NCBI GenBank assembly: GCA_000467715.1
Contig: AJFK01000115.1
Span: 1 to 60,640, forward strand
Reading direction: 5' to 3'
Origin: Hysterium pulicare CBS 123377
Lineage: Eukaryota; Ascomycota; Dothideomycetes; Hysteriales; Hysteriaceae
DNA length: 60,640 nt
Shown: one piece after another, positions 44,791 through 56,887 of the stretch
Position numbering within the stretch: the first letter of the stretch is position 1
Layout: each line of letters starts with the position of its first letter
Position numbers and translations under genes: made by a program
Notes under the pieces: generated by a model
What the model saw: the letters and a program-made list of their open reading frames with translations, nothing else
Told to the model about the DNA's origin: nothing
Databases searched by the model: none

Positions 44791-47700
44791 ATGACTACCC
44801 GCCGCCTCTCTAAAAGAGATCATCCAGAGGACAATGATGTCGCGTCTCGACCAACCAAGAAGCCTAAGACGGCGCAAAGTCTCCAGGCCGACCAAGAAAT
44901 CCATGGCAGACGCGCACTCAGGCGGAATACATCTGCTAAGCCGAAATTTAAGGCCTCTAAAGAGCTTGACCCCGAGCAAGAAGTGGTAAAGGAGGCGCAA
45001 TCTCTGCAAAAGCAGCCAGAAGCGAATATCCGATGGGTAAAACCGAGATCAGCATCAGACGCAGATATTGATCAGACACCATGGAGCTTTACCCCCATCA
45101 CAGGCAGAGAAGGCTCCGGTGGTGGACACGATACGCTTGACGACGTTGAGCCGGAGACCTCGCAGCACTCCGTGCTCCCATCTCCCCCGGTTGGAAAACA
45201 CAGAAACAGGATTGTGTTACGAGTCGCGGGTCTTCAGGATCGGTTCAAGTGGACTTCGGCCTCGTACTCGGTACAGAAACTATTTCGAAACCTTGAGCGC
45301 AATTCGCGGAAGAACATTAGGGGTCAATATGAAGATGGTTTTGGGCGAGAGCGTGTATTTCCCTCGAACAGATTGTTTGAGCGGGAGATGAAAAAAGAGC
45401 TTAGGGGGTCTTCAGGTCTAATTGCCCATCTGAAGGAAGTCCGTGGAATTACTATCCGCACTATGCGAGGGAACGAAATACATAAACGTGAAGGCTACGC
45501 ACTTGTGAAGATCAATCAAAGTTATCGTATCACGGTGTGAGTCTGGAATACATTCAGTGTCTGTCCTGTAGACTGTTGCTAATAGTGATCACACATCCTA
45601 GTGACCTCACGGATATCGGAAGTCCAAACCTTCGACAAGAATTGGATATCCATCAACTCAGCAGCTCTGAAGATGACACGGTCATTGGCTTCTTCCTCAA
45701 TGTCATGCCCGGTCAGGATGTCACCATTAACGGACAAGATCTTACGAATGATTTTGAGGAAGGAACCTTGATCATAGGACCATTGGATGGTTTTACCGTG
45801 ATCGAGGTGCTTGGACAGCCACTCTTCTTTTGGCGCCGGCCATCTGATCGCAAATATAACCCCAGGGTGACCAAAGAGTGGATCGGGAAGAGGTTCCTAG
45901 GCAAGGAGTTGCTCGAGATCAATGCAGATAGGACTGTAATCTCATGCACACCTCTGTCCGCTCAAGTAAACTCTACGCCCTCAATATCGCCCCTACCACC
46001 CGCTTCACCGCAAGATATTCCGGATATACCGCCAGACTTGCCACAAGATTGGCCGCCTGGTGTTAACCCCTGTAAATACTTTAGGGAGGAATTAGCACGT
46101 TTGCTAGCAGACAACGCAGTAAGACGGTGGATTGATAAGCTCAGAAAAAAAAGTACAACGTCACGCTCAGGAGGATGGCTCTATGGCGAGGAAGCTAGTT
46201 TATCCGTAACGTCAGTCACACAGGCAATAACGGAGAGACAGCCTGTGGATGCAGGATTCAGCATATTGAGCAGCATCTCCATATCGAACGTAAAAATAGG
46301 CGATACTATACGAATCTTGCCGGCTGTTCGCCAAGGAAGGCCGCTCTTGGTACCGTATGTTGATGAGCACCTCCACATTGTCCTCATTGCGGTCCAGATC
46401 GACCCAGCACAGCGTATCAAAATTGATGTACTTGATTCACAGTATTGGCAGTGGAATCGGGAACAACGTCAAGTAGTCTATCAATTTGCGAGCGATTTGA
46501 TCAGATCCGTATGGCCAGATATAAACTTGCCCATAGCTGACAACGCCAGCTGGCTTGCTGTTGCAGATCAGGAAAACGACTGGGAATGCGGTTATCTTAC
46601 TATTCTGAACGCATGGGCACTTGCTCTCGGCCTGAACATCGATACTAGCTTCTTAGCACAACAACATCCAGGATTCTTCGCGCATGCGTATGATCTTTTC
46701 CATCTCTCTCGGGGTGGTTTTCTCGACTGGAGAATTATTTGGGCCTTCCTTCGATGTCATGGGTTCGTAACGCGCGAGTTGGGCGTGGATAGTCAACGTC
46801 AATTTGCCCGCACCACCACCACCCAAGAAGATGATATATCAAGCGACAGGCATCTCGAAGACCTTGCACAACAGGAGCCAGTAGTCTCTGATCTTAGTGC
46901 ACTCGGGCTAATCAATGAGCTCCATATTCCAAATTCCTATCCCAGATCGCATCGAGACGCAATCCCCTCTGATACATGGACCCATGGAACCAGGCTGAAA
47001 TTGGTGCCAGACCTCAGAGAACGCGGCAAATTTGATCCCAATCATGATAACGAAGAAATCATCGAAGACCATAAAAAACTAAGAGCCAGCCTATCGTTGT
47101 CTCCAATGCAATACGCTCCATACGTTTCTACTTCAACAGCAGCAGTACCCCTAACAAAACCATCATCATCACCAATGAAATCTCGCTACAACATTTTTAT
47201 GATGAGAGATAAGCTAAGGATCGTCGTCCCCGATATAGATACCAAAGAAGATTACGAGGTCCTGCGTTTGTATCAAGAGCAGTATTCTCCATCCAAAGCA
47301 CCAGAGTACTCTGAGCGAATGGGGGATATTCGAAAGAACCCTTGCGCTTATATCAAGGTCAAGCTGAGAGAAGTGGACGATTTTCGGGGTAAGGCTGAGA
47401 AGAGTCTTGATCAGAAAGCGCATCATATTGAGCGTAACCATACAAACGCGAAAGCATCTGGGCAGTCATTCCTGGGCGAAGAGACCGTGAACTTGGCCAT
47501 TGCATCTGTCACCCAAGCCATAATGGCACATCAACTTGGCGACGACCCGCATGCCCGGTCAGGTTTCGCCCTTACTACTCCGACTCTCATGTCCTCGATG
47601 AAAGTCAACATAGAGGACGTCGACCTAAAATCCTACCAAGTAGTCAGGCCAAGAAGATGTTGGTTCCTACCATGGACATTGAACGAAGCGGATGAAGTAT

Positions 47701-50700
47701 TTTTGACAGCACAACTAGAGGGCCTTGGGGCAAACAATCCCAAAATACCTCGTGATCATATTTTCTTGATCGTACTACAAGAAGAAACTGATGATGATGA
47801 CAACCATCATTATATCGCTTATTTCCTCGATTCTTCTCCACGCCTGTTGAAGCTCATGTACAGCTACATATATTCACAAATACGAGATGTAGCCAGGAAT
47901 ATGGGTTGGTCGACACACCGTCTCGGAGGCGGTATCCCTTTCGATCGAGCGCTAGTCGAGATTGAAGTGCCCCAGCAAGCGCACGAATGGGCCTGTGGGT
48001 ACCACACAATTTTCAACGCCTGGATCTGCGCTTTGGGCTTGCATCAGTATCGCAGCAAGCAACTCAACCTCCATGACGGCTTCTACGAAGACGCCCGCAA
48101 GATCATTAATTGCGCTCTTGCAGGCCCAATGGACTGGATGACCATTGTCGCATTTCTTGAGTGCTATGGTTTCGTGGAAAGTGGGTCAGTTGACTATGTC
48201 CTAGAAAGTCGGTATTTTGCTTTCACTAAGCGTCAGACTACCGAAGATGCGCTGGCTAATCAGTTTGACGAATTACGTGGCCCAGACCATTTCCTAGAGT
48301 GGAGGACGGAGACCGAGATGCCGTACGTGTATGATATGAATGTGGATTTTGGTTTGGACGATGGAGATGCTGTATCTTCAGAAGATTTTCTCCCTCCACC
48401 GGGCAGTCCTGAACATGTTGATCCTCCACCGAGACCGCCGCCCCCGAAGAATCCCTCACGCAAGCTAAGAACAGATCCTTGCGAATTTCTTCGCGATAGG
48501 TGGGATGAGGAGGTGCTCTCGCTAGATGCTAAGGATTGGTTGAGGGAATTCAGGAGCCATCGCGGTCAAGCCACGATAGAAACGAAGAGACTGCTCTATG
48601 AAGAGGAAGTTTACTTAGCTATCGCCTCCGTGACGCATGCTATTACCGAACAACACCATATGGATGGGGGATTTAGTATCATGAGTTTTCATTCCTATAC
48701 CATGGCTCATAAACGAAACGCCCGGCTCGAACCATCGGCAATCCGCCCAGGAAAGCCAATTTTGGTCCCTTGGATCGAGGACAATCATACCGTTTTGCTC
48801 GTTATACAGTATCACGAGGAGATGAATTTCAAAATCGATGTTTTGGATTCTAACTATGGGCAGCTGAATACCGCCCAGCGCCAGAGAGTATACGAAGGAG
48901 CTATTAGAATCCTCAAAAACACTTATTCTATCAAAGGCGCTAATCTCCAAACATATCCCGAGGCATTCTGGGTTCCCGGCGCCCAGCAAGAAGCTGACTG
49001 GCAGTGCGGATACTATGCCATCTTGAACGCGTGGACGCTCGCCATGGGCCTTAAGCGAAATCATCATTTCAAACCGAGTGCTTACCCGTGTAAGGATGAA
49101 GAAGGAAAACCAGTTGATAACAAAGGGTTTTTCGAGCGAGCCTTGGATGTGATTCATCTCGCCCAGGGCGGTTTCCTCGACTGGAGAATGATAAATGCCT
49201 TTCTCCGATGTTCGAAGTTTGCGCAGAGAGACCAAGACTTGAACGAACCTGTTCGAGTAAAACGCCGCTTTACGAAAACGAGTCGCCAAGCTAACGTACA
49301 GATGAACGCCGAATGGGTTAAGTTACATCGACAGTATGAGAAAGTATGGCTGAAGGAACAGGGAGCAGGCTTTACACCCAATTTCAAAGCCACCAGAATC
49401 AAGCTGCTAAAAGGCAGATCGCACCTCGAACCTATACCGCAAAGACCTACGAGCCCTATCGCAGAGATATCAAAGGTGCCGCTCCAGACGACGTCTACTT
49501 CAAGTGGAGTGAGACCCCCTGATAAATCACCGTCGAAAAAATCGCAACCGGATCGACCCTTGATCTCACCACAGGGAACTATGACATCGCCAAGGATACC
49601 ACGGACACCGAATAGAGGGAATTGGAAACCACCGAGGAGGCCGGTGCCACTACAGAGTGTCTCTCAGATGAGAGAAGATCAGAAGAAATACCAATCCAAC
49701 ATTGATTACTATACAGACTTAGGGGTGGTAAGGCTTCATCACCAGAGGTATTCTCCAACTTTCTCGCCATACAAAGCACAGAGACGGCAGGATGCCACGG
49801 AAACAGCTTGCTCATGGTACGAAAAGAAGTTGGCGGAGCGGGAAAAGCATCGCGAATGGATTGAAGCGAAGAAAGACCGACCAAAAACGAAAGCGCACAC
49901 TATAATGGGCACGGATCCCAGTACTGGAAAGATGGCGAGGAAACTACCTGACAAGGATAGATATCTGGAAGAAGAGGACATCATGCTTGCCGTTGCTTCC
50001 GTAACCGAAGCCATAATGGACAACAATACTTCGAACGATCCACTCGCACAATCGGGCTTTGCCTTAGCCCCAGTCAGCAGTATTACGCTGGTGAGGGACA
50101 ATGATGTCTTACTAGCAGCTGGTGTCGTGCCTTCTGCGGCTCGGCCACGAAGATGCTGGTTTATCCCTTGGGTTGTCGGGGCAAACAGCTACGGAGAATC
50201 CAGCTACAAGGACAAGATCGTCGCATGGAGGGCAGCGCAAAGCGAGAAGGACAACCTGAAACGAGACCTGAATCCAGATTTCGGCGACCACACATTTCTG
50301 ATTGTCTTGCAAGAAGAAGAGAAGGAATTCGTCGCCTATTTCTTAGACTCGTCGCCACAGCTGTTGGAAGAAGATTATGACTTCATGTATCAGGAATCAG
50401 TCCAGAGGCTGGCTAGCCTAACGGGATGGTCGACTTACATGAGCGGATTGGATGAATTCGAAAAGCCCTTTCGACACTACCAAGAAGAGATCAAGGTCGC
50501 TGCACAGCGGAACCCCTGGGCCTGTGGCTTCCACGCCATCTTCAACGCCTGGGTCTGCGCTTTGGGCTTGCAGGTTCAGCATGAAGCTCAGCTTCTTCCC
50601 GGTTTCTACGAGGATGCCTGTAGGATCGTCAACTGCGCCCTCGCTGGAGTCCTGGATTGGATGATCATTGTCTCGTTCCTCGAATGCTGGGGTTTTGTTC

Positions 50701-50993
50701 AGCGGGGATCGATTTACCTCGTCCCTGATAATCGTCAGTTCATGTATACGAAGCGCCAGGTTGGAGAAAATGCCTTCAATCAGCGGGTGGAAGACATGAC
50801 GGGCAAAGATGAATTGCTGCAATTTCTGAGGATGGAGGATAATATATCGTTTAAGACAGATTTAAACGTTGATTTCACGACGTGGGACAGATGCGATGGC
50901 GCTGGAGATGAGGATGAGGATGAGGACGAGGACGAGGATGAGGACGAGGGTGAGGATGAGGATGAGGACGATAGTGAGAGCGAGGAAGAATAA
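44791..50993 (+). CDS. Giant protein with four tandem Ulp1/C48-like cysteine protease domains
   Basis: Exons 44791-45536 and 45602-50993 give about 2045 aa. The splice (GT/GTGAGT ... CCTAG/T) restores frame. A basic start (MTTRRLSKRD, TKKPKTAQ) resembles a nuclear signal. Four related domains follow, each with the His, Asp, Gln and Cys expected of SUMO-type proteases: H507/D527/Q572/C578, H968/D992/Q1041/C1047, H1311/D1331/Q1378/C1384 and H1812/D1831/Q1884/C1890. Gln is always six residues before Cys, as in Ulp1. Domains 1 and 3 share DVLDS and NAWxLAxGL; domains 2 and 4 share FLIVLQEE, YFLDSSP, WACG and NAWxCALGL. Each is preceded by a module like EEEVYLAIASVTHAI and by Pro-rich or charged linkers. 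An almost pure D/E tail ends the protein. The alternative start is 44557. Substrate (SUMO, NEDD8, ubiquitin or other) is unknown. Confidence 0.85.
50905..50990 (+). repeat. GAG/GAT/GAC trinucleotide tract encoding acidic tail
   Basis: A near-perfect GAxGAx tract encodes alternating Asp and Glu at the end of the tandem protease protein, broken by one Gly codon and by Ser codons near the end. Such tracts vary in copy number, and the tail could bind basic proteins or act as a solubility tag. Confidence 0.85.
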
Positions 50994-51299
50994 GTAAACG
51001 GGGGGAGCCTTTCCACCCGTTTAGATATATAGTATGCAAATCTGAACATTTTCTAACCTATCAAGACCAAGGCATGCGCTACTCCTCTTTTCAAATTTGC
51101 TTCCAGCAACGCAATGTATCTTAAAGTCTTGCGCGGAGGCCAACTTATCTACGCAGACTGACTACACTGATGTTGGTCGAGGTAAGCACACATTCTAAGA
51201 GCCACGGATTATTGCACGCTCGTGGGTAGGCTGAATTAAATGATAACAGAAAAAACGCCAGTGTATTCATTATACTCTATACAACTTACCCGTTATTTC
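50994..51299. other. Convergent intergenic region
   Basis: Tail-to-tail spacer of 306 bp between the tandem protease gene and the exopolygalacturonase. Contains 3' UTR-like AT-rich sequence and no visible gene. Confidence 0.5.
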
Positions 51300-52775
51300 T
51301 CAACATCCCGTACCACTAATTCCATGCACACCCCCCGACTCAATATAACTACACTTCCCCGTCCCCGTACTCGTCGAATTCGCCGCAACCCTCAAGTTAA
51401 CATTATCGAAATCAATATTATAGCACGGATGCACCTTACTACAACTAACACTCTTCGTCGTCGTCTTACTACTCAAATACCCCGTGAAATTCACAAACGC
51501 CACATTGGAAATATCCATTTTGCTAGTGCCGGAATAAGAGCCATTGTTGCCGTTATCTTGAGTGATGGTGGGACCTGAGTCGGCGCCTTGCACGTTGAAA
51601 TTCGCGAAGAGGATGTTGCGGACGGAACCCCAGCCGCCGCCGCGAGGGAGATAGGCGCTTTCGTAATTGTTTTGTGGAACGAGGTAGCCGATCCAAGTTT
51701 TCAAGTAAGCCGAATTGTGCATATCTTCGTTGTAGCGTATTATCTGTGGCTTGTGTCAATTGTGGACCTTATGCTTCCTGCATGAACATATTGAGCGTAC
51801 GTTCACGTCTGAAATGAGCACATTCTCTACGCTCGAGTCTTCGAGGTACTGTCCTAGACTTCCTATCGCCATGCCGTTTCCTCCATGACAGGTTGCGTTT
51901 CGGATTTCGATATTGTATGAGCGAGGTTTGATGGCTACGCAGTCGTCGCCGCCTTGGTAATAGAAGTTCGTAAGTTTAACATTGTGTGCGTCCATGGTGT
52001 CTAATCTCCTTGTTAGCAATCCATTCTCTTCTAAAATATCATTTCCTATCCTAGGGACCAGAATGAATTACCAAATCCGTCGGTGTTCTGCACCCAATTC
52101 TTTCCGTACGGCGCTTTCGTTGCAGTCGCATTACACAAGATGTTCTCAAATGTCATATCTGTTCCATTCATGATGTTGATACTCCAAAGCGGCGGTTGCT
52201 TAACGAAGAAATTCTTCACGGTGACATCGCTGACATTCCAGAAGACGAAAGGCATAGGCCGACCGGGTTGCGTGACGCCTGCTTCGGCAGTGTACCATGC
52301 ATCGCCATTACCGTGAATACCGCCGGTGCCGTAACCATCAATGTGGATACCGTCTCCTGTCAGGACGAAGCTCGCGGCATGGTTTTGGAAGGCGATTGGG
52401 TAGGAATTGTTGCGCCAGTAGTCCAAGTTATCGGAATACTGTAGATCGCATCTATGAGATTGGGAGCTAGGAATTGATGTAGGGAGATGGTGTGCTGACT
52501 GTCCATTGTCCTCTCCACTCAACATTCACATCGTTAACTACAGGATTGAATTTCTGAGCTATCCAGTATGATTGATCCTCTGGAAAGACTACAGTCCCTC
52601 CATTCCCGCAATTCCGAAAGGCCTTCAGAATGTTTGGTACGTCGTCTTTTTGGCCACCGTTGGCGTACACTGTGCATGTTTGTCTCCCGTCCTTCTCGGA
52701 CTGATTCACTCCTGAATTGGCGGAAGATATAGGAGCTTGAGAAAGAAGCAGAAATGAGAGAAGTGACAGCAGCAT
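51300..52775 (-). CDS. Secreted exopolygalacturonase (GH28)
   Basis: Four exons: 52775-52500, 52438-52072, 52000-51801 and 51743-51300, giving 428 aa. The enzyme releases galacturonic acid from the ends of pectic polygalacturonan outside the cell. A signal peptide (MLLSLLSFLLLSQAPISSAN) is followed by the right-handed beta-helix. GH28 catalytic motifs are complete across splice sites: NTDG (D212), GGDDC (D233, D234), CHGGNG (H253) and YNEDMHNSAYLK (K296). The CHGGNG form and surrounding sequence fit exo- rather than endo-acting enzymes. Blocks such as RPMPFVFWNVSDVTVKNFF and RSYNIEIRNATCHGG match the fungal exo-PG type. Several N-glycosylation sites are present. Presence suggests a plant-associated or plant-debris lifestyle. 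All three introns are 57-71 bp. Confidence 0.95.
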
Positions 52776-53144
52776 TTTGACGCAATTGACTGACGTTGAA
52801 GAGAGCTAGGGAAAATAAATACAAGTACGTGAGTTCATGTATAATTATCCTAGGTGTTCCTGGCAGGGCAGCAGCAGCGCTAAAACCTCTGCCCTGCATC
52901 CTCATTGGAGGCAAAATGTTCCATGCTTGAAATTTAGATTGCGGGGAGGCCGATCTGGAGAGAAAGCCCGGATAGCTTCAAAGGTTCAAAAGAGGACGAG
53001 CTTGTTCGGACGAAAAGGGACCGAGAGAGGGAGCTTTGGAGAAATCTGGGGTAAATTACCCTAGCGTTCTTGGCGCGTGGCTTGCCATCTGCATGACGTC
53101 GCATCGCGTTTCCCAATTGCTGTCAACACCAGAAAACTATCATC
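52776..53144. promoter_or_regulatory. Divergent intergenic region, exopolygalacturonase / thioredoxin-like
   Basis: 369 bp shared by two divergent starts. Three matches to the CreA-type consensus SYGGRG occur (52941, 52955 and 53046), which would suit a catabolite-repressed pectinase, but the motif is so short that this number is near chance. Confidence 0.4.
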
Positions 53145-53836
53145 ATGATTCTCAGATCGTCCACACTCGCGCCTAGAGGATTGTTGCGGCATTCACAGCC
53201 TCAGAGGATTTTCTTCAGTACTTCATCTCCCCAATTGGAGAAGAATCGCATTTTCAGCAAGTAAATGTGACCCAAACTCGCTCTCCTCACTTCTTGATGT
53301 ACTGACTCAAGTGCAATAGCTGCCGGACCCCAGATGAACTACATACCCTCACGCTGTTGTCCGCGAGCTCCAAGCGACCCCTCATAACCCTCTGGACCGC
53401 CTCCTGGTGCTCCACCTGCGCTGCCGTTAAACCACTTCTCAAGACCCTAATTGAAGATGAAGGCATTGGGGAAGCGGAGGGTGGTATAGGCTATACAGAA
53501 GTTGAGATGGACTCGACGCTCATTGCCGACCTGCCTGTGAAATATATGGTTAGAAACAACCCCTCGAATCCAACTCCTTCTTGTCCAATCCTTGTATCGG
53601 TGAAACGGGGGAGGAAAGTTTAAAAGTGTGGAATATTGACTTCGGTATAGATTACCTCAATGCCTACGCTGCTAGCTTTCAGTAGGCAGGAAGCGCAGAT
53701 TGAAACGAAGATCACAAGGCCGGAGCAGATGCGGAATCGGGAATTCCTGAGGCAGTGGTTGGAATCGGAGGCGAAGAGGGGAGGAGCTGGTGGTTCCGGT
53801 GGGAAGATGTTTGGAGGGTGGTTTGGAGGAGGGTGA
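53145..53836 (+). CDS. Mitochondrial-type thioredoxin-like protein
   Basis: Three exons: 53145-53260, 53320-53548 and 53651-53836, giving 176 aa. The N-terminus (MILRSSTLAPRGLLRHSQ, then RIFFSTSS) looks like a mitochondrial targeting peptide. The thioredoxin fold shows LITLWTASWCSTCAAVKPLL with redox pair C69 and C72, and a cis-proline P120 in SMPTLLAFSRQEA after the second splice. The 102-bp intron (GTTAGA...TATAG) is needed to join VKYM to ITSMPTL in phase. A Gly-rich tail (GGAGGSGGKMFGGWFGGG) ends the protein. The active-site sequence WCSTC differs from classical WCGPC, so its redox potential or partner may differ. Substrate unknown. Confidence 0.88.
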
Positions 53837-54299
53837 GGACAGGATGAAAATCAAAGGGAACTGTAGGATAATTGGATTATTGAATTCGGCTGTATGATAT
53901 TCTGACACGTATTAAAGAGTGGTTTAACAAGTTTTAGAAGGCTTTTCTCTAGGTTTCTGTCGATATGTAGAGGTGAATTCCCTCAAAGCTAGAATCTCGG
54001 ATTCTTCAATTACTTAGGGAAAAAAGTGGTCTTTCTTTCGAGTACAACAGGTGAACTCTGTTCTTAGGCACATTGGTTCTGAAGCGAGCTATCCCTAGGA
54101 GATCATGTGGTGACTTGTAATAGTAAAATCCAATAGCTAATCTCCGTCCACTGCAGCCGAAGAAGCATTCTCACCAGACTCCATCGCTATGCTATTTTAG
54201 TCCCTCCAAATGTCCTGGAAATATATCTTTACATCATGGACCAAGAAGTCCGCCCGTTCTCACTGCCGAAACAAACCACAGACTACAGATCAATGCGGT
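53837..54299. other. Convergent intergenic region
   Basis: 463-bp spacer between the thioredoxin-like gene and the Clr2-like gene, which end toward each other. AT-rich 3' UTR-like sequence; nothing else seen. Confidence 0.5.
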
Positions 54300-56488
54300 T
54301 CACCCGAAGAACGTATGTCCGGCATCATGTCCCCCGTATGCACCTCCAAACCCAACCATTGGATCTGCCTCTATGCTATTCAGATCCAGATAATCATCTA
54401 ACAAACTCGGATCACTTATACTATGATCCTGACCCGCACTTGGGTCTAAATGCATGCCCTGCATCGGAATCTGCTGATGGGGTGGTTGAGGTAGCTCTTG
54501 AAGAGCAGGGGGCTCGATGCCATCTACGATTCTTGTCCCATCCGGAACCGCTTTTCCCAACGCCTCGATTCTCTGCTGCTTCCTATTCCCAACGAGTTTA
54601 ACGAGTCCGGAGCCATCGCCGCGCGCGTTCATCCAGGTTCCGGTGTCGCCGACTTCACCACGGTTGATGGAATTCTGTAAGACATCGGGCTCGTGGAGGA
54701 TAGGGAATAAGATACTCGTCTCGTACCATCGACCCTTAATGTCAGAGATCTCGAGACGAGAGGAAGTAGAGATTAGTTTCCAGTAGCCTTGAGTACGGGT
54801 TGTGGCTTGCGTGATCTGGTTCCTCCAGTGGAGGTCTTCGCGTATGCGGAGAGGGAGGGCCCGGTCGGAGGGAATTTCTGGCGGAAGCGAGGTAGGGTTT
54901 GGCACATCTACTGTACAGAAAGTATAGATGTCACCGATGAAGAAGGCGCTGTACTGCGGCCCGATATTGGAGCTGGAGGTGTGGCGCTCTAGGATGTTGG
55001 TCACCACCATGATGTCTGTCCCGCTACCAATGCGCAAGCGCACAGCCTCGCCAGACCATATCTTTTCGGCGCCGAGGTAGAGCCCATTGTAGTGGCGTTC
55101 CTCCTGGCCGGTAGGGCTCACGGTCGTTTTGAGAAGTTCAAATGGAGTGTAGGTGATGTCAATCGATTTGGCTGCAAGTATAGAAGCATCAACCTCCAAC
55201 CCGGGCCCCTCACCAAATTTACCAAGTACCATACCTTGCCAATCAACGCGCTCATACGATTGCAGGTTGTTTTGGAGGTACGGAATGGTGAGAGGTGGAA
55301 CGGACCAGGCGAGGAATGGTCGCAGTGACGACTCTTGGGTCACTGCTTGTGCTGGAGAATCTCCAAAGGGATGGGAAAGTGGCTGGACTATGTAGCCTCT
55401 TGTGTCCGGCGAGGGCTCTTTGTATAGCCACCGCCTGATTATGACACCGAGACCCCAAGCATGGGTGCTCTCTCGATAGAACCACACGAGTTCTCCGCCG
55501 CGGAATATGAATTTGTGCCATTGGCCGTCGACTTGTTGGTCGATGGATCGGGGTTGTGGGAGAGGGGATGGGGCGAGACTGGGAGGTACTCCACGTTGGA
55601 TCGATGAATGTCCCAGATTTGGTGTTGCGGGCTTCGAAGCAGGGCTCTGTGGATTGGAACTAGGCCGGCGAATTATTTCAACAGAAGGATTACGACTAAG
55701 AGCCGGAATACCCGTGGGAGTACCATCCTCTTTCTTGATAATGGGCGTGGGTGTGCCTGCTTTGGCCTCTTTCATGGCTGCTCTGTCGCTCTCCAGCTCC
55801 TCAGGACAGCACAGCTTGCACGAGCAGTTGTCTACCTCCCCAGTCTCATCCGTAGAGAGCCACAAAAGATGTGGGAAGAAGTCAGCAGGGCTCCTGAATC
55901 TCTTCTTTGGACCCAAAGGATGCCCATATAGATACGCATCCTGTCGGTCATGACCTCCTCCAGAATGATTTTTGGTCGATTTATGTGATTTATTGCTATC
56001 GCCGTCCGTTCGTGATTTGATATGTTCGAATAAACGGTAGTTCTCCGGCAGCTGGTACAGAATACTTGTAGCAGCACGATCTGGAGCTGTCAGCTATCCG
56101 TGGCTAGCAAACGAGCAGATGGATAGCTACCTCCGTATTGCGGGCCACCAATTTCTCTCAAGAGCATTCCTGCTAGCTTTCTCCTCCAATCTAGATGTTT
56201 GGGCTCCTCGGGAGAGAGCTCGCGGTAATAATCACAAACGCCTTTGTCATTGGGAGTGCGGTCAAGCTGCTGCTGGGACGGGGCATTTCGCTGCCTGCCT
56301 TTACTTGTATTGACTTCTGATTTCCCGTCTGACCGACGAGTAAATATGGGATAGAAGCGTGTCATGGTGTTGGCAGAGTCATGACAAAGCTTCTGGGGAA
56401 ACGCAAATACAGTTGGTGGTGGTGATGTCTGTCTGCTTTCATGGAAACTTCGTCCCATCGGCGTTTGCGGAGCTTCTCCGAACGCCAA
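54300..56488 (-). CDS. Clr2-like transcriptional silencing protein
   Basis: Two exons, 56488-56131 and 56080-54300, giving 712 aa. In fission yeast Clr2 is a subunit of SHREC, which brings histone deacetylation and remodelling to heterochromatin. The N-terminal part has RRSDGKSEVN, then APSQQQLDRTPNDKGVCDYY and WRRKLAGMLLREIGGPQYG. The splice leads into LPENYRLFEHIKSRTDGDS, then LYGHPLGPKKRFRSPADFF and PHLLWL. These match fungal Clr2 as I remember it. A Cys cluster (CSCKLCCPEEL) follows, then a Pro/Ser-rich linker and the C-terminal domain (WHKFIFRGGELVWFYRE, YIVQPLSHPFG). It is head-to-head with the SNF2-PHD gene. Confidence 0.87.
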
Positions 56489-56887
56489 GATGTACTAAGT
56501 TCAACGCGTGAATTCGCGTGTGAAAGTGAAAGAAAGGGCGTGCGGTCTCGTCTTCTTCAACATGTCAAGATGAAATTGCAGTAGAGCCACAGCCTCGCGC
56601 TGACCGAATTCTCCTTTATCGTCACTCTTCTTCCAGCACTTTTTCCCTTTCTGTCACTGTTTGCTTACGGCGGGATTGTGAGCTTTTTCCATCGTTTCCT
56701 CAGGTTAACATTTGGGATAGGCGCACAATTCACCCTCTTGTAGGCGCATTCACTCTTATGACGCACTTTCGTCTCGCGTCGCCCGACTATCCTGTGAAAA
56801 ATAATTTCGACGTTGCCTGCGTAACGCTACGGACTCATCCGCTTTGAGTCTTCACTACACAATCGCCAAACCGCAATCACTCAATCC
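56489..56887. promoter_or_regulatory. Bidirectional promoter region, Clr2-like / SNF2-PHD
   Basis: 399 bp between two divergent chromatin genes. CT-rich tracts lie toward the SNF2 side (56610-56700). No TATA box stands out. The short distance makes a shared regulatory region likely. Confidence 0.5.

Noticed and set aside
52941-53051. Three CreA-like SYGGRG sites in the exopolygalacturonase promoter
   Set aside because: The six-base degenerate motif is expected about this often by chance in 370 bp on two strands.
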